A stretch of 64,000 bases of DNA from Mycosarcoma maydis (taxonomy: Eukaryota > Basidiomycota > Ustilaginomycetes > Ustilaginales): positions 1,426,001-1,490,000 of the forward strand of contig NC_026480.1 of NCBI RefSeq assembly GCF_000328475.2, read 5' to 3'. Each line of letters opens with the position of its first letter. Position 1 is the first letter of the stretch. The notes under the pieces were generated by a model, which was not told where the DNA came from, ran no database searches, and was given only the letters and a program-made list of their open reading frames with translations. Both the position numbers and the translations under genes were made by a program. Below are positions 32,550 to 42,800 of this stretch, in pieces.

Positions 32550-32857
32550 TCTCCTGCTTCGAGCATCGACACCTTTCAAATCTCGCATCTATACGACAAC
32601 TTGTATGCCTGCCACACGTTGGGTCAAAACAGCAGTTTTCATTGCAATCCGAGCAAACAAAGAAGTACCAACAGAAAAATCCGTGAAGAGGAAACAAAAC
32701 AAAACAAAAAGCAGTATCGATACAGAGAAGAACAAGCATAGAAGTGCCACACGAATGACAATGCTTGTTCGGTGAGACGAGGAAAAGAGTGTGCGAGTAT
32801 AGTCCATAGCCCAAACTTTGAGCGGTCCAAGGTGATCCGCGTCTTGCGGGTTTCGCA
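32550..32857. other. short region between convergent genes
   Basis: 3' flanks of the Sgf11-like gene and the secreted protein; AAAC-rich around 32690-32710. No gene. Confidence 0.5.
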
Positions 32858-33439
32858 TTACAAGGTGATCATCGCCGACACGGCGAGCGCCACGGTCGCC
32901 ACGACGCCCATCATTGGAACCATGGCACCACCCGCACTGAGCATGCCCAAACTCAAGAAGAAATTTCCATACTTGCCCTCGCCATTGGTGGAATTCAATG
33001 GCACGAATCCGACCCACTTTGACCTATCTTCATTCAGCAGATCGGCACAACCTGGGATCTCGCATTCTTGTTGCGCCGAGACCGTGTCCTGTTTGCGGTA
33101 CCAACATTGGACGCCGTTGTTGAAGCTACAGCAAGTGTTGATAAAGCCGTTACCCCACGATGCCTGTTGGTTTTGCGAGAGGTGATTGGTCATGCTGCAC
33201 GCCTCTTCGGTGATCGTGGCTTCTCCACCTACCGCTGCGCTTCCGGAGGGCTCGGCAGCGGAGGTGGTTGAGGTGGCATTGGAAGCTTGTCGCGCTTCGA
33301 GCAGAGATCGTTCGGTAAGAATGTTGGCATCTTGAAGCGATCGCTCAAACGGTTGTGCAACCGAATCCACCAGCTGAGCTGTGGTGAGCGTGGATGCGAT
33401 GACCAACGCCGCGAAAAAGGTGAGTTGCAAGGATCGCAT
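32858..33439 (-). CDS. small secreted, probably GPI-anchored protein
   Basis: 193 residues from the ATG at 33439, the first that gives a signal peptide (MRSLQLTFFAALVIASTLTTAQ). The open frame runs further upstream, but that part looks like leader sequence. The mature region has six cysteines (ACSM, TCC, QCW, ECE, PGC) in about 80 residues, N-glycosylation sequons (NAT, NST), and a Ser/Thr/Ala-rich stretch. The C-terminus ends in a hydrophobic tail (MVPMMGVVATVALAVSAMITL), the arrangement of a GPI-attachment signal. I recognise no named family. In a smut fungus it may be a cell-wall or interaction protein; this is inference. Confidence 0.72.
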   Translation of the reverse strand: MRSLQLTFFAALVIASTLTTAQLVDSVAQPFERSLQDANILTERSLLEARQASNATSTTSAAEPSGSAAVGGEATITEEACSMTNHLSQNQQASWGNGFINTCCSFNNGVQCWYRKQDTVSAQQECEIPGCADLLNEDRSKWVGFVPLNSTNGEGKYGNFFLSLGMLSAGGAMVPMMGVVATVALAVSAMITL

Positions 33440-34849
33440 GGTGTGTACGGTGTGGGGAGCCTCGATGAAGAAAACGATTACCGAGGTACAACGTGGGTGA
33501 TGAGATATGAGATGCAGCAGCCAGCTGATATTGTGATCAACGAGATTTCTCAAGAGAAAGAAAATGTGCGGGTAACGGCAACAAGAATGGGTCTGTGCTA
33601 GCGTGTGTGTGCCTAAAGTGATGTTTGCCTGTGTTACCCGTGTGTAATGAGTACGGTAGGATGGCTGAAAGGATGGATTGGTATGAGACACCGTCAAAGA
33701 AGTCGTTTGATGTTGTTAAAACCAAAGGCGGTTACTCGATGAGACCAGCCGCAAGGCGTTTCTCGGGTCAGGGAGAAGACGGAATGGCAGAGGTCGAAGT
33801 CGATACGCAATTTCAGCGGTTAGTGGTTGGTTCGAAAGACAGCAAGATGTGAACAAGTGGAGACAAGGAGCGATGAGAGTGGAAAGCGATGATAGCGACG
33901 GCAAGATGACAATGACAGGGTGTTGGAAGCGATCAGGAAGGAAAGAGAAGGTACGAATCGCGAGCGGAGTGTGGAACAAGAAACGCATTGCTTTGACAGG
34001 CCCTTCACTTGTCAACGGCGGACGGGCGAAAGGGGAATTTTGCAACCATGGATGATCAAGCTGTTGTACAGTGCGCTGACGATGCCCTGCGCGACGAAAA
34101 TGCGGGCCAAATTTTACGAGCGTTCGTACAAGGGCAGACGCGCGGAGAGCAAGATGGGGAGGAATCGTGCATAATGTACACTAACTTAAGTTAGAAGAGT
34201 ACAGGCGTATCACACCGACGCCGATTTTGCTGCGATACATCGAAGTTCAAATGCACTTGGCTGCAGCCAAACAACCTTTCTCGCTAAACGATGTGGGCTT
34301 CATTGCCCCACCTTTTAAATAATTGGACATAACTTACACGCTGTTTTCCCCTCGAAACGCCGCTTTGACTCCTTTCACGATCGCTCATCCTTCCCTTCAT
34401 AATCTATCTCCGAGCTGTCATTGTCACATCAGAACGAGCCCAGATCTTGCTTCAAGCGCAACAAGCAAGACTCCGAACCCCAAACCAAACAGAAGAAGAG
34501 TACAGAGTCTATGAGCGACGCTTGCAATTTCTTCCACGCGGGCCCCTCTGTGAGCGTAGAGAGAGCCTCTCCATTTATGAATATTGTGGTTGCCTGTGCA
34601 AGTCGCAAGGGAGGTCTTCCAGACACGCACGATTTTCTCCCCTGTATGACTGGCTAATCAAGAATCAACATTCACGATTCGAGATTTCCCGTGCAGCACG
34701 CTTGCCCACCTAACTTAGCTTCGCGTTTGTTTTGGCATTTTCACACAGCAGCTGCGCTTGTTTGGAAAATCTCAGCTCTTGTCATCTCGCTTTGAGGTGG
34801 AGGTCTTCGGCAAAAAGGGTGAGCAATATTAATAAATACCTTAAGCTGG
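33440..34849. other. intergenic region
   Basis: 1.4 kb without a credible gene. It contains a 14-bp perfect palindrome at 34181-34194 and a single repeat copy near 34672. Confidence 0.5.
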
Positions 34850-34865
34850 AAAAAAGTGGAAAAAA
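34850..34865 (-). terminator. RNA polymerase III terminator, duplicated
   Basis: Directly downstream of the tRNA on the minus strand are two T6 runs (34865-34860 and 34855-34850), separated by CCAC. Runs of four or more T on the sense strand stop Pol III. Confidence 0.85.
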
Positions 34866-34968
34866 GTGGAAGGTGGGAATCGAACCCACGACCTCAAGAT
34901 GTTCTATAGGGCGCCGTTCTAAAGAAGATACGTTGCAATCTCACGCCAAACCACTAAGCCTCTCCCAC
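34866..34968 (-). tRNA. tRNA-Cys (GCA) with a 32-nt intron
   Basis: On the minus strand the 7-bp acceptor stem pairs GTGGGAG with CTTCCAC (one G-T and otherwise Watson-Crick). The D arm is GCTTAGTGGTTTGGC. The anticodon stem TGAGA pairs with TCTTG around the loop TTGCAA-A, giving anticodon GCA. The variable loop is AGGTC and the T arm GTGGGTTCGATTCCCAC carries the Pol III B box. The pairing only works if 32 nt (34932-34901) directly 3' of the base after the anticodon are removed, which is the standard eukaryotic tRNA intron position. Exons are 36 and 35 nt. The anticodon-arm sequence closely resembles yeast tRNA-Cys. The CCA end is not encoded, as expected. Confidence 0.94.
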
Positions 34969-35229
34969 GTCTTATATCACACTGTGCTAACACGCGTACA
35001 TATATATGCAAAATTATATTTCAATCGTGATTGTAATGTGTGGGAAAGAAGCTCGAATGTGACACCCTCGTGACAAAGAATCGTGCATGTGGGGTCGATG
35101 CGGGGGTGTCACGCGACATCACCTCGCAATCGTGAATGACGACAGGTACTTAAACTGGCATGTGCCACCGCCACTTCCTCTTGCCTCACCATCATATACC
35201 AAATCTTGCCCTTGTACTAAGCGAAAAAC

Positions 35230-35970
35230 ATGACTCTCAACGGATCCTGTCTCTGCGGGAAAATCAAAGTCACCGTCAAGGACGGTGGATTGCCGCTCAA
35301 GCCAGTGATTTGTCGATGCACGTACGTCTTGCCGCGTAGACTTGGACTGTAGACGCAATGATCGAGGAGCTAACTGTTGACACTGAATGCGAGTCCCCTT
35401 TTCCCTGTTCTACACTGCTCCTTCAATAGCCACTGTCAGACCACTGCTGGATCTAGTAAGTTCCAGGCCGAAGTGCGCAGGTGAGAATCGAAACGGAAAG
35501 GGCAAAGCTGACGCTCACTTTGATCCTTTGCTCGCCATGTTTGTGTCCACTTACAGTGTACTCTCTGGTTTCATTTGTGCCCGAAGAGCACCTGGAACTC
35601 ACGGGTGAGACCAAATCCTGTAAGTCTTTGTTCCATCTACATCACCTAGTCTTCTGACCAATCCTTTGCTTACCTGACACCATCCTCTGTCTCATCTATT
35701 TGCTCTCTCCGCATCTACGTACTTGCAGTCGAGGACAAAGGCGACAGCGGCAACGTCCTCTCCCGACGCTTCTGCGGCGAGTGCGGTACGCCTATCCAAA
35801 GTGTCTCAGCTTCCAGCGCCGGTAACGCCATCATCAAAATGGGTGTTTTTGCCCGATCCGATGGTTGGGGTAAGGACATTCTTGGTCCTACCGCGCAGAT
35901 TTTCACCAAGAACAAGAAGGATTGGGAGCCGCTCGTTGAAGATATCCCTGCTATCCAAGGTATGCCCTGA
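35230..35970 (+). CDS. GFA/CENP-V-domain zinc enzyme (glutathione-dependent formaldehyde-activating-like)
   Basis: Four exons assembled by splice signals and frame: 35230-35321, 35430-35455 (only 26 nt), 35557-35619 and 35729-35970, giving 140 residues. All introns are GT-AG (108, 101 and 109 nt). The product shows the full GFA pattern: CLCGK at residues 7-11, then CRCTHCQTTAGS formed across the first two junctions, and the later pair FCGECGTP. These cysteines bind two zinc ions in the family, whose founding member helps formaldehyde react with glutathione; most fungal members have no proven substrate. The last part (KMGVFARSDGWG, PLVEDIPAIQGMP) is also typical. No signal peptide is seen, so it is probably cytosolic. 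Individual open frames here are too short to reveal the gene. Confidence 0.9.
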
Positions 35971-36520
35971 GGCGGTGCCGCTCTGATTGGTTCGTGCGAA
36001 GATGGCACGTCATCCGGCCGACCCTCGAGTTCCACTGCTAATCAGGAATGCGTGATGATCGGCGTCAGATGTCAGAATTCTTGCAGGCTTAAAAAACGCT
36101 CTGCAGCGCTCAAATGTTCATGTAAAACGGGTTGTCGCCAATAACCGCGTATGATCAGCGAACATTCGTGTTGACCCAAGACTGATTTGCAGCAAATGCT
36201 GATGTGAGTTATTTGTTCACCTCTGTCCTGGCCAAGAATGACGATCAAGCGGCTGCAGTGCCGTAGTCAGCTGCTCACGACCGCTTCATGTTAAGAGGTC
36301 TAGCTCAACACAATGCTCACCTCCATGATGTGTCGTTGAGGCACAGCTAAAAGTGGCCTTGGCTTGTTCACACGGAAACGAAAACCAAGAAAATGGCCTG
36401 AGAACGAAGGTGATCATGAATGCAGCTTCACTTGCATAGCTTGAAGAGTATATTGCGACAAGAGAACCGAATCGAGTCGAGCAATGGGATCGCATGGGTT
36501 GTTGTGGCTGCGAGATCAGG
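35971..36520. other. intergenic region between convergent genes
   Basis: 3' flanks of the GFA-type gene and the secreted orphan. I see no gene or repeat. Confidence 0.5.
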
Positions 36521-37867
36521 CTAGGCATGCAGACGAGTTGCTTCCCTTGCTTTGTCAGCGATCTCCTTGCGTAAGGCTCTCAAGTTGCTGTTGACTTCGG
36601 CACGGTGTTGCGGTGGCAGGTAAGCGATTCCGTAGTCATGTATATGCCCAAGATTCTGGTGGTCCTCTACTTCTGGAATACCCCAGAATGCGTAAAAGTT
36701 CTGTCCAATTAGTGGGTGACCTTCTGGCCAAGGAACCCGATGCTTAAGCCTGCCACCATGCAGAGTAACCCTGACATCTCTTATGGTTCCGTGGCCATCA
36801 GGAAGGTGGATCTCGGGCAAGTTTTTCAGCGGAAGAATACGACTAGGATGAAGCGCTAGCTTGTTGGTACCCGCGACCTTCTTGGGAGGCACGGTCTTCT
36901 TGTCGATCCAAACTAGCTTGCCCGCAAATATTTGGCTGTTGATGAGTTCGCGGATGGTGGGGTCATCGATACGTTGGTAGAAATGACGGAGATCTCGAGA
37001 TCTTTGCAGAGGAGGTGTGGACACCGGAAGGTTTCTCAGTTCGTCCATCTCGGGTGGCCTCGGGGTGTTACCACGACTGTAATGCTCACCCATAGAGTGC
37101 GGAGATTTATGAGACCTCTCGGCGGTTGTGTGTGTCTCGGGCCTGTCTGCAGAAGTGTCGACATCGTTCGTAGTGGGAGGGCCACGATGAAATGTCCGAC
37201 CTAGATCATCTTGGATTGGGCTTGAAAAAGCAGCTTGAAAACTTTTGGTTGGGGCTTGTGCCTGGCTTGCCGCTGCCACGTCTATCTGAGGACGCTGTAT
37301 TATGCTCTTGAGCGCTTGTACGTCCTCGAGCCTGCCGTTGGTGTTGAAATGGCGAAAGGCCTCGGCCACGCGTTGCATTGTTCTCTGGCGTTTGGGAGCA
37401 GGCTCCAGATTTGATAAGAGACTTTGCGTTTCAGGAACGCTCTCCTTAACCCGACTGCTACCCGCTTGACCCTGATCTCGCTGATCTGGCTGGAAAGATC
37501 GAAAGACATGTTTGTCCGGCTGAGAAGGAATTGTGGGTTGGTTTGCATGATGCCACCAAGCCGATACTTGATCGTCTGCATGGAAAGGCTGCCAACCATG
37601 ATATTGTATGACGTTTTGCAATACATGATGATGATGACTCGTAGCTTCTGCCTCGATGTTGGACAAAAGAAGTCTCAAAAAGTCTGGGTCAAATTCGTAC
37701 TGTTGCAAAGATGGATGGGCGAAGGGAGATCCCGAGATAAGTGACTCTTTGCCTCGCCTTGCATCATCCGCACCATCTGGCTTATCGCCAAAAGGATATG
37801 GCCAAGCAGCAGTTGCAAATACGGTCAGGAGAAAAACGAACACCCTCAGTCGCGAACATGAAAACAT
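36521..37867 (-). CDS. secreted protein of unknown function (effector candidate)
   Basis: 448 residues from the ATG at 37867; the open frame extends upstream to 38038, but only this ATG puts a signal peptide first (MFSCSRLRVFVFLLTVFATAAWPYP). The mature protein begins with PYPFGDKPDGADDARRGKES, has a long polar, low-complexity middle, and a denser C-terminal block of about 150 residues (IRELINSQIFAGKLVWIDKK, GRLKHRVPWPEGHPLIGQNF, AFWGIPEVEDHQNLGHIHDYG) that looks folded. It has almost no cysteine after the signal. I recognise no named domain. Secreted, disordered proteins with a conserved C-terminal block are common among smut effectors, so a host-interaction role is plausible but unproven. 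Confidence 0.75.
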   Translation of the reverse strand: MFSCSRLRVFVFLLTVFATAAWPYPFGDKPDGADDARRGKESLISGSPFAHPSLQQYEFDPDFLRLLLSNIEAEATSHHHHVLQNVIQYHGWQPFHADDQVSAWWHHANQPTIPSQPDKHVFRSFQPDQRDQGQAGSSRVKESVPETQSLLSNLEPAPKRQRTMQRVAEAFRHFNTNGRLEDVQALKSIIQRPQIDVAAASQAQAPTKSFQAAFSSPIQDDLGRTFHRGPPTTNDVDTSADRPETHTTAERSHKSPHSMGEHYSRGNTPRPPEMDELRNLPVSTPPLQRSRDLRHFYQRIDDPTIRELINSQIFAGKLVWIDKKTVPPKKVAGTNKLALHPSRILPLKNLPEIHLPDGHGTIRDVRVTLHGGRLKHRVPWPEGHPLIGQNFYAFWGIPEVEDHQNLGHIHDYGIAYLPPQHRAEVNSNLRALRKEIADKAREATRLHA

Positions 37868-39132
37868 GCTTGGCGATGTTCGATGTGAACCAGCGATAAA
37901 GAGGTGACAGAATGGGGAAATGTTGGTGTAGTCGTTGCACATCGCCCCAATATATCCTAAAGCCGCTTTGTGTGCTTGATCAGTGGTGAAGCCTGCATAC
38001 TTTCTCTCGATGTGCTCTGAGCAGAAGCAACACTGCATTTAGGGGGTGTGAAGCTTTGCTGGGATTTTGGTGGGCTGAACCGACGTAATGCTCTTTATGC
38101 TTGGTAGAATGCTGAAGCTGTCCAATCAGACGGTGTGGGGCATGAAACGGCTGGACTCCGATATGAGGTATGAGAGCGTGATCAACCCGTCCCACTCGGG
38201 CGTTGTTCGTCTTTCGATCAAGCCCCAAGCTCCTCAATGGGGCCATCATAGTAATTCATCGTCCACATTTCCGAAATGAAAAGCAGTCCGAAGTTCAAAG
38301 CCCAGGTGGGAGGTAGGAGGTGGGACAGGCGAACCGATAGCAGACGCCATCAACACAAACGACTCCTCTCGCTATCATCTCACGGGCTCATATGAGCTGT
38401 CAAGAATTGGCAGCGAGGCATGTCAGTTTGAAGCCGAATGAAATTGTCGCCGAGCTACTCTAGGATGAGTAGAAAGATGAAAGGCTGGTTGTTGATTGCC
38501 CCGCACTGACTATAGGAGAAACGAAAAGTAATACGCCCATCGCAATCATGAACGAAGTTAGTGCATTTCCTATACATTTCTTCATCGCTGACGGGGTAGG
38601 ATGACACTCGTGACTGTGATCCAGAAGCGAAAGTTTGTTGGTATCTGTCTCGCCTTGGAGTTCAACGAGTCAAGGCTACAATCATGAATAGTCGAGACAA
38701 TCACGAATCTTAAACACGCTGACCCACGACTGTGCTCCGTGCAGATGTGGAGAACTGAGCAGACTCACGACTTTTCGACGGTGATTTCGGCAATTACGAA
38801 TTACTTTTATTCTGTCAGTCACAGTCACGAGTCAGTTTGGATGATAGTGCGGGGTGGAGCAGGGTCCTTGCTCGAGCCACACCGGCAAGTTAGGTGGACG
38901 GACGCTTGGACCATCGTGTATGAGGAGTGTCTGGAGAGATAAGAGCTCGCGGCGCGGCCACACGTCCGCGACACATGACAAGCTGCTCCTACCTCAACCT
39001 CATCCGTCCATCTTCAACATCATCTTAGCTCGAACTCGCAACTATCCACCAAGCAAGCACATCTCCATCGACTCGAAACTCGAAACTCTGTTCCTGCCTT
39101 TTCTCAATCCATTTCACTTGGGTGCTTGAAAC
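37868..39132. other. divergent intergenic region (secreted orphan / cyanase)
   Basis: 1.27 kb with no gene. It holds the promoters of the secreted orphan (-) and cyanase (+). The 5' flank of cyanase is pyrimidine-rich near 38985-39110. Repeat copies are sparse and degenerate (for example near 38695). Confidence 0.5.
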
Positions 39133-39706
39133 ATGTCGTCATCCAACATCCAGAGACCCAAGATTCTGTCCACGCTTCCTTCCATCTTTTCCTATTTGCA
39201 CGATGCCAAAGTCAGGTCCAAAATGACGTTTGCCGATATCGCCGCCGAGATGGACCGCGACGAGTGGTACGTCGCGGCGATTTTCTATGGCCAGGCCAAA
39301 CCGGACCAGGCGGACATTGTCAAGCTCAGTGCCGCGCTCAATCTGCAACAGAGGTACCTGGACGAAGCGTTTGGTCCGGACTTCTTCCCGCACCGTGGCC
39401 TCGGCGAATTCCCACCCCAAGACCCAGTGTTGTATCGTCTGTACGAAGTTCTTGTCGTCTATGGCTACCCGTTGAAACACATGATCCACGAAAAGGCACG
39501 TTGAGCCCCCTCTGCCACTGGTAAAGCACGAATCTCGCTGACTGTAACCGTTTTTCTCTTCTCTCTGACAACACCCTCAGTTCGGTGACGGCATCATGTC
39601 AGCTATCGACTTTGAAGGCCATGTCGAAAAAGTAAAGGGCAGCTCCAACGAGGATAGGGTCAAGATCACGCTCAATGGCAAATTCTTGCCTTACCGCCGA
39701 TGGTAG
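39133..39706 (+). CDS. CYN1: cyanate hydratase (cyanase)
   Basis: Two exons, 39133-39495 and 39581-39706, give 162 residues. The enzyme converts cyanate and bicarbonate to ammonia and CO2 (via carbamate), detoxifying cyanate in the cytosol. The N-terminal helical domain ([24 protein letters not shown]) and the C-terminal catalytic domain match bacterial CynS with a constant offset of six. The catalytic residues are Arg102, Glu105 ([11 protein letters not shown]) and Ser128 ([10 protein letters not shown]), corresponding to R96, E99 and S122 in E. coli. Reading HEK directly into [11 protein letters not shown] requires an 85-nt intron beginning with GC (GCACGT) and ending CTCAG. Without splicing the frame stops nine bases after residue 121. 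The C-terminus [11 protein letters not shown] is the usual family end. Confidence 0.94.
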
Positions 39707-39895
39707 ACTCTCAACCCACCTCGAACCTCTCGAGCATTCCCTTTTCTCTCTCACTCTTGCTGTCTAACAGCGCAATGCCGAACTCAAACACCCTAGTCTG
39801 TATTTTACGCATGCTTTCGAAACCTCTCCATACGCAACAGATGTGTCTCTTGTCTATACTGATTGAAGCTATGCTCAACGCTACATGCTTTGCCA

Positions 39896-42800
39896 CTAGT
39901 CCTCCGTCGGGTCACCGTACTCGAAGCAACCCCTATGCCTGCTCTTGGCCTCGTCCAAACCGTTGACCAGCGCCTTGGTCATCAACGGATAGCTCTTCCA
40001 GTACCTCACCTTTTCGTCCAACAGTGCGTACCCCTCTTTCACCAGCTCATAGTTGATGCAACCCAGTTCGGGGCTCTGACCTATACTCGGGCTTTCGGGA
40101 TCGTACAAGCTGACATGGATAATGTTGGTTCCTGGCTCGGTGTAATCGATGTTGGCGATCAATTTCCGACCTTCAGCCGCAATGGCGCGGAACCTGTCGA
40201 GCGCTTCTTCGACGTACTCAATTTGCTTGCCATCGTAAAGTCGAATGAACGACAGACGAGCATCGCGCGCCTGCGCAGGTAGGCGTGTGCGACCAAATCG
40301 TGCAGCGTCGAGGGGGCGGAGGTCCTTGAATTTGACACTCTCCTTGTTACCGTAGTCGATGAACGATACCTGCGCCTCCTTGAGGCCCGGAGAGACTTTG
40401 CGGATTATGGCTCGGTACCATGCACCGTCCTGGCTGAACTTGGCCGAGACGAGATCACCTGCCCTTGGCATAAAACTGGCCGGGCCAGCAGCCGTGGGAG
40501 ACTTGTGGTGAAGCGAGAATTCTTCCATGAGCGTTTCCAGTTCAAGAATCCGGTCGTTGAGCACTTGCAGACTGAAGCTGAACGGATCGTCGAGGCCAGA
40601 AGACCCACGCACGTCCGAGATGATGCAGTCAACGTACTCGGTCCTAGCCGGCGCAGGTGCCGCACCAGCACCTGTGGCCCCCCAAGCAGCACCGCCTACA
40701 CCACGAGCCGCACCAGCACCGCTCGAGACACCTTCTCGTTCTCGCACTTCATCCGCTTCAGCATACTCGGCCTCTTCGGCAGCAGCATCGTAGTCGTGCC
40801 ACAAGCCCAGCTTCCCCGACTTGGCCCTCTCCTCGGCATCCAGCAACGATTTGTAGAACGGCGTCGCCTCGGCGCTGTACCCATGAACGGTAGCCAGACC
40901 GCTCTCGACGAGTGAGACAGCAAGATTGTCGTTCTTGTTCAGGTAGAGCGCACCGATGAATCCACCCACCTTGTCTGTGCTAAACACCTCGATCTCGACG
41001 TCACGCTGCAGAGCATGCACGGTGGAAAACTCAAGTCCCTCTCGGCCGAACGGCTCGTCCTTGTCGGAGGCGTTTCGCGCCGTTTTGGGGGCACGGATGC
41101 CTGCAAGCACGAAGGTGAGTCGAACGTTTTCACGAGGGACGATGAGCTTGAAGCGAGATGCCGATGCAACAAAGTCCACAATAGCAGTCACTCGGCCCGC
41201 ACGCTTGAGACCAGGGAGGAACGTATTGGCCTTGGAGGCGGTCTCGGATGCATCGCCCATGCGCGGTGCTGGGAGCTCTTTACCAGAGTGGATACCCTTG
41301 CCTTCAGTGATGGCCTTGGCCTCCGCTTCCATGAGACGGTCAAAGTCCGGCGAGCGATCCTCATCGTCGCGGCGATGCCTTTGAACGGTAGCGAGACCTC
41401 GCGAAATCAGAAGCAGCCCAATGTCGGCATCCTTGTTGCCTTGCTTGACGGTGGCATACTCTCGCTCTTCGAAAACACCCTCTTTGGGCTTGATGTAATC
41501 CATCTGCACCGAAACCGTCTTGCCAACGAGTCGCTTTCGCAAGAACTCGCGCGCTTCGGCTGCGTAGCCAGCCTGCTTGGCGTCTTTGGCCTGTGGCTGA
41601 CGCAAAGAGGAAAATTGGATTCGCTTTTCGGGACCGAGCTTGCCATCGGCATCCGTCTTGCGCACCTGGATCGTGTCGCCCGAGATGATGCGTGATACGA
41701 CTGCGTCAAAGGTGCGAGCAGCGACGGGCTGACTCGCCAAGGTCGAAGACGAAGAGACAGGGGCCGAGTAGGATTGCCAGAGGTTCAGACGTTTCTCTTT
41801 TGCTGCTCGCTCGGATTGTCGGTACTTTTCCATGCCACCATACGATGCGAGCATACCTGCGTGCCAATCGACGCATCGAGCGAGACCGGCAGCGAGCAGG
41901 AACTGTGCAATGTCACCCACCGGATGAATCGCGAGTCCGATTAGGACGCTGGCAGAGGGCTGCGCTGGAGCAGGAGCGGCCGTCGCTGTACTGGCAAAGG
42001 GCGTGGGAGCTGCAACAGGCTGTGGTACCGAAAGTAGAGTGACTTTGATGTTACGCTGCAGCAAACGGCTCTCAACAAAGAACTTGGCCTCTTCACCGAA
42101 CGGCTCACTAGCGTCAGTGGGACTAGCTCCACCGCCGCCAGTGACGCGGGGCGCCTTGATGCCAGCCAAGCTTAGGTTGATCATCTGCTGGTGCGTCGAC
42201 GAGAGGAGTAAACGCACGCGGAGCATGCTACCATCACGAACCTGTTCAACGATCGATTCGATGGGCTTGCCCTTCCATTCGGCGAGGAATGCGGCCGTGT
42301 CCTCCGGCATCGAGTGGTCAACCTTGAGGAGATCGTCGGGACCCCAGAGACCAACACCGGCCGCTGCTGCCTCGTCCTGAACACTTCGCAGCTTCTGCTT
42401 CCAGCTTCCGTCATCGGCCTCTTCGTTTCGGCGAGCTACCGAGTCGTGAACCTTGGCCCAGCCAGCGGCGAGGATCTCATGGGCAACGTTAGTGTCTGGC
42501 AATCCAGGCGCTTTAGGAGGCAGGAACACGTGCGCAAACTGACGCGGTTGGGCGACGGTGCTACCGGGGACAGCTGCAGGCGCGGGAACGGTGTACTCGA
42601 TGCGGTAGCGAATCTCACGACCTACAGTGAGCAGACGGAGATACTCGCGGGAGGGGAAAGCTTGAGGATCATCTTCGCGGTCGCGCGAGCCAAGGCGGGG
42701 AGCTGCAATGCCGGCAATATGGACGGTCTCTTCCTTGCCTGGAATGTTAACGCCCTTGGGGCGAATAACGATGGTGTCACCGCTCAGCACGCTGCGAACG

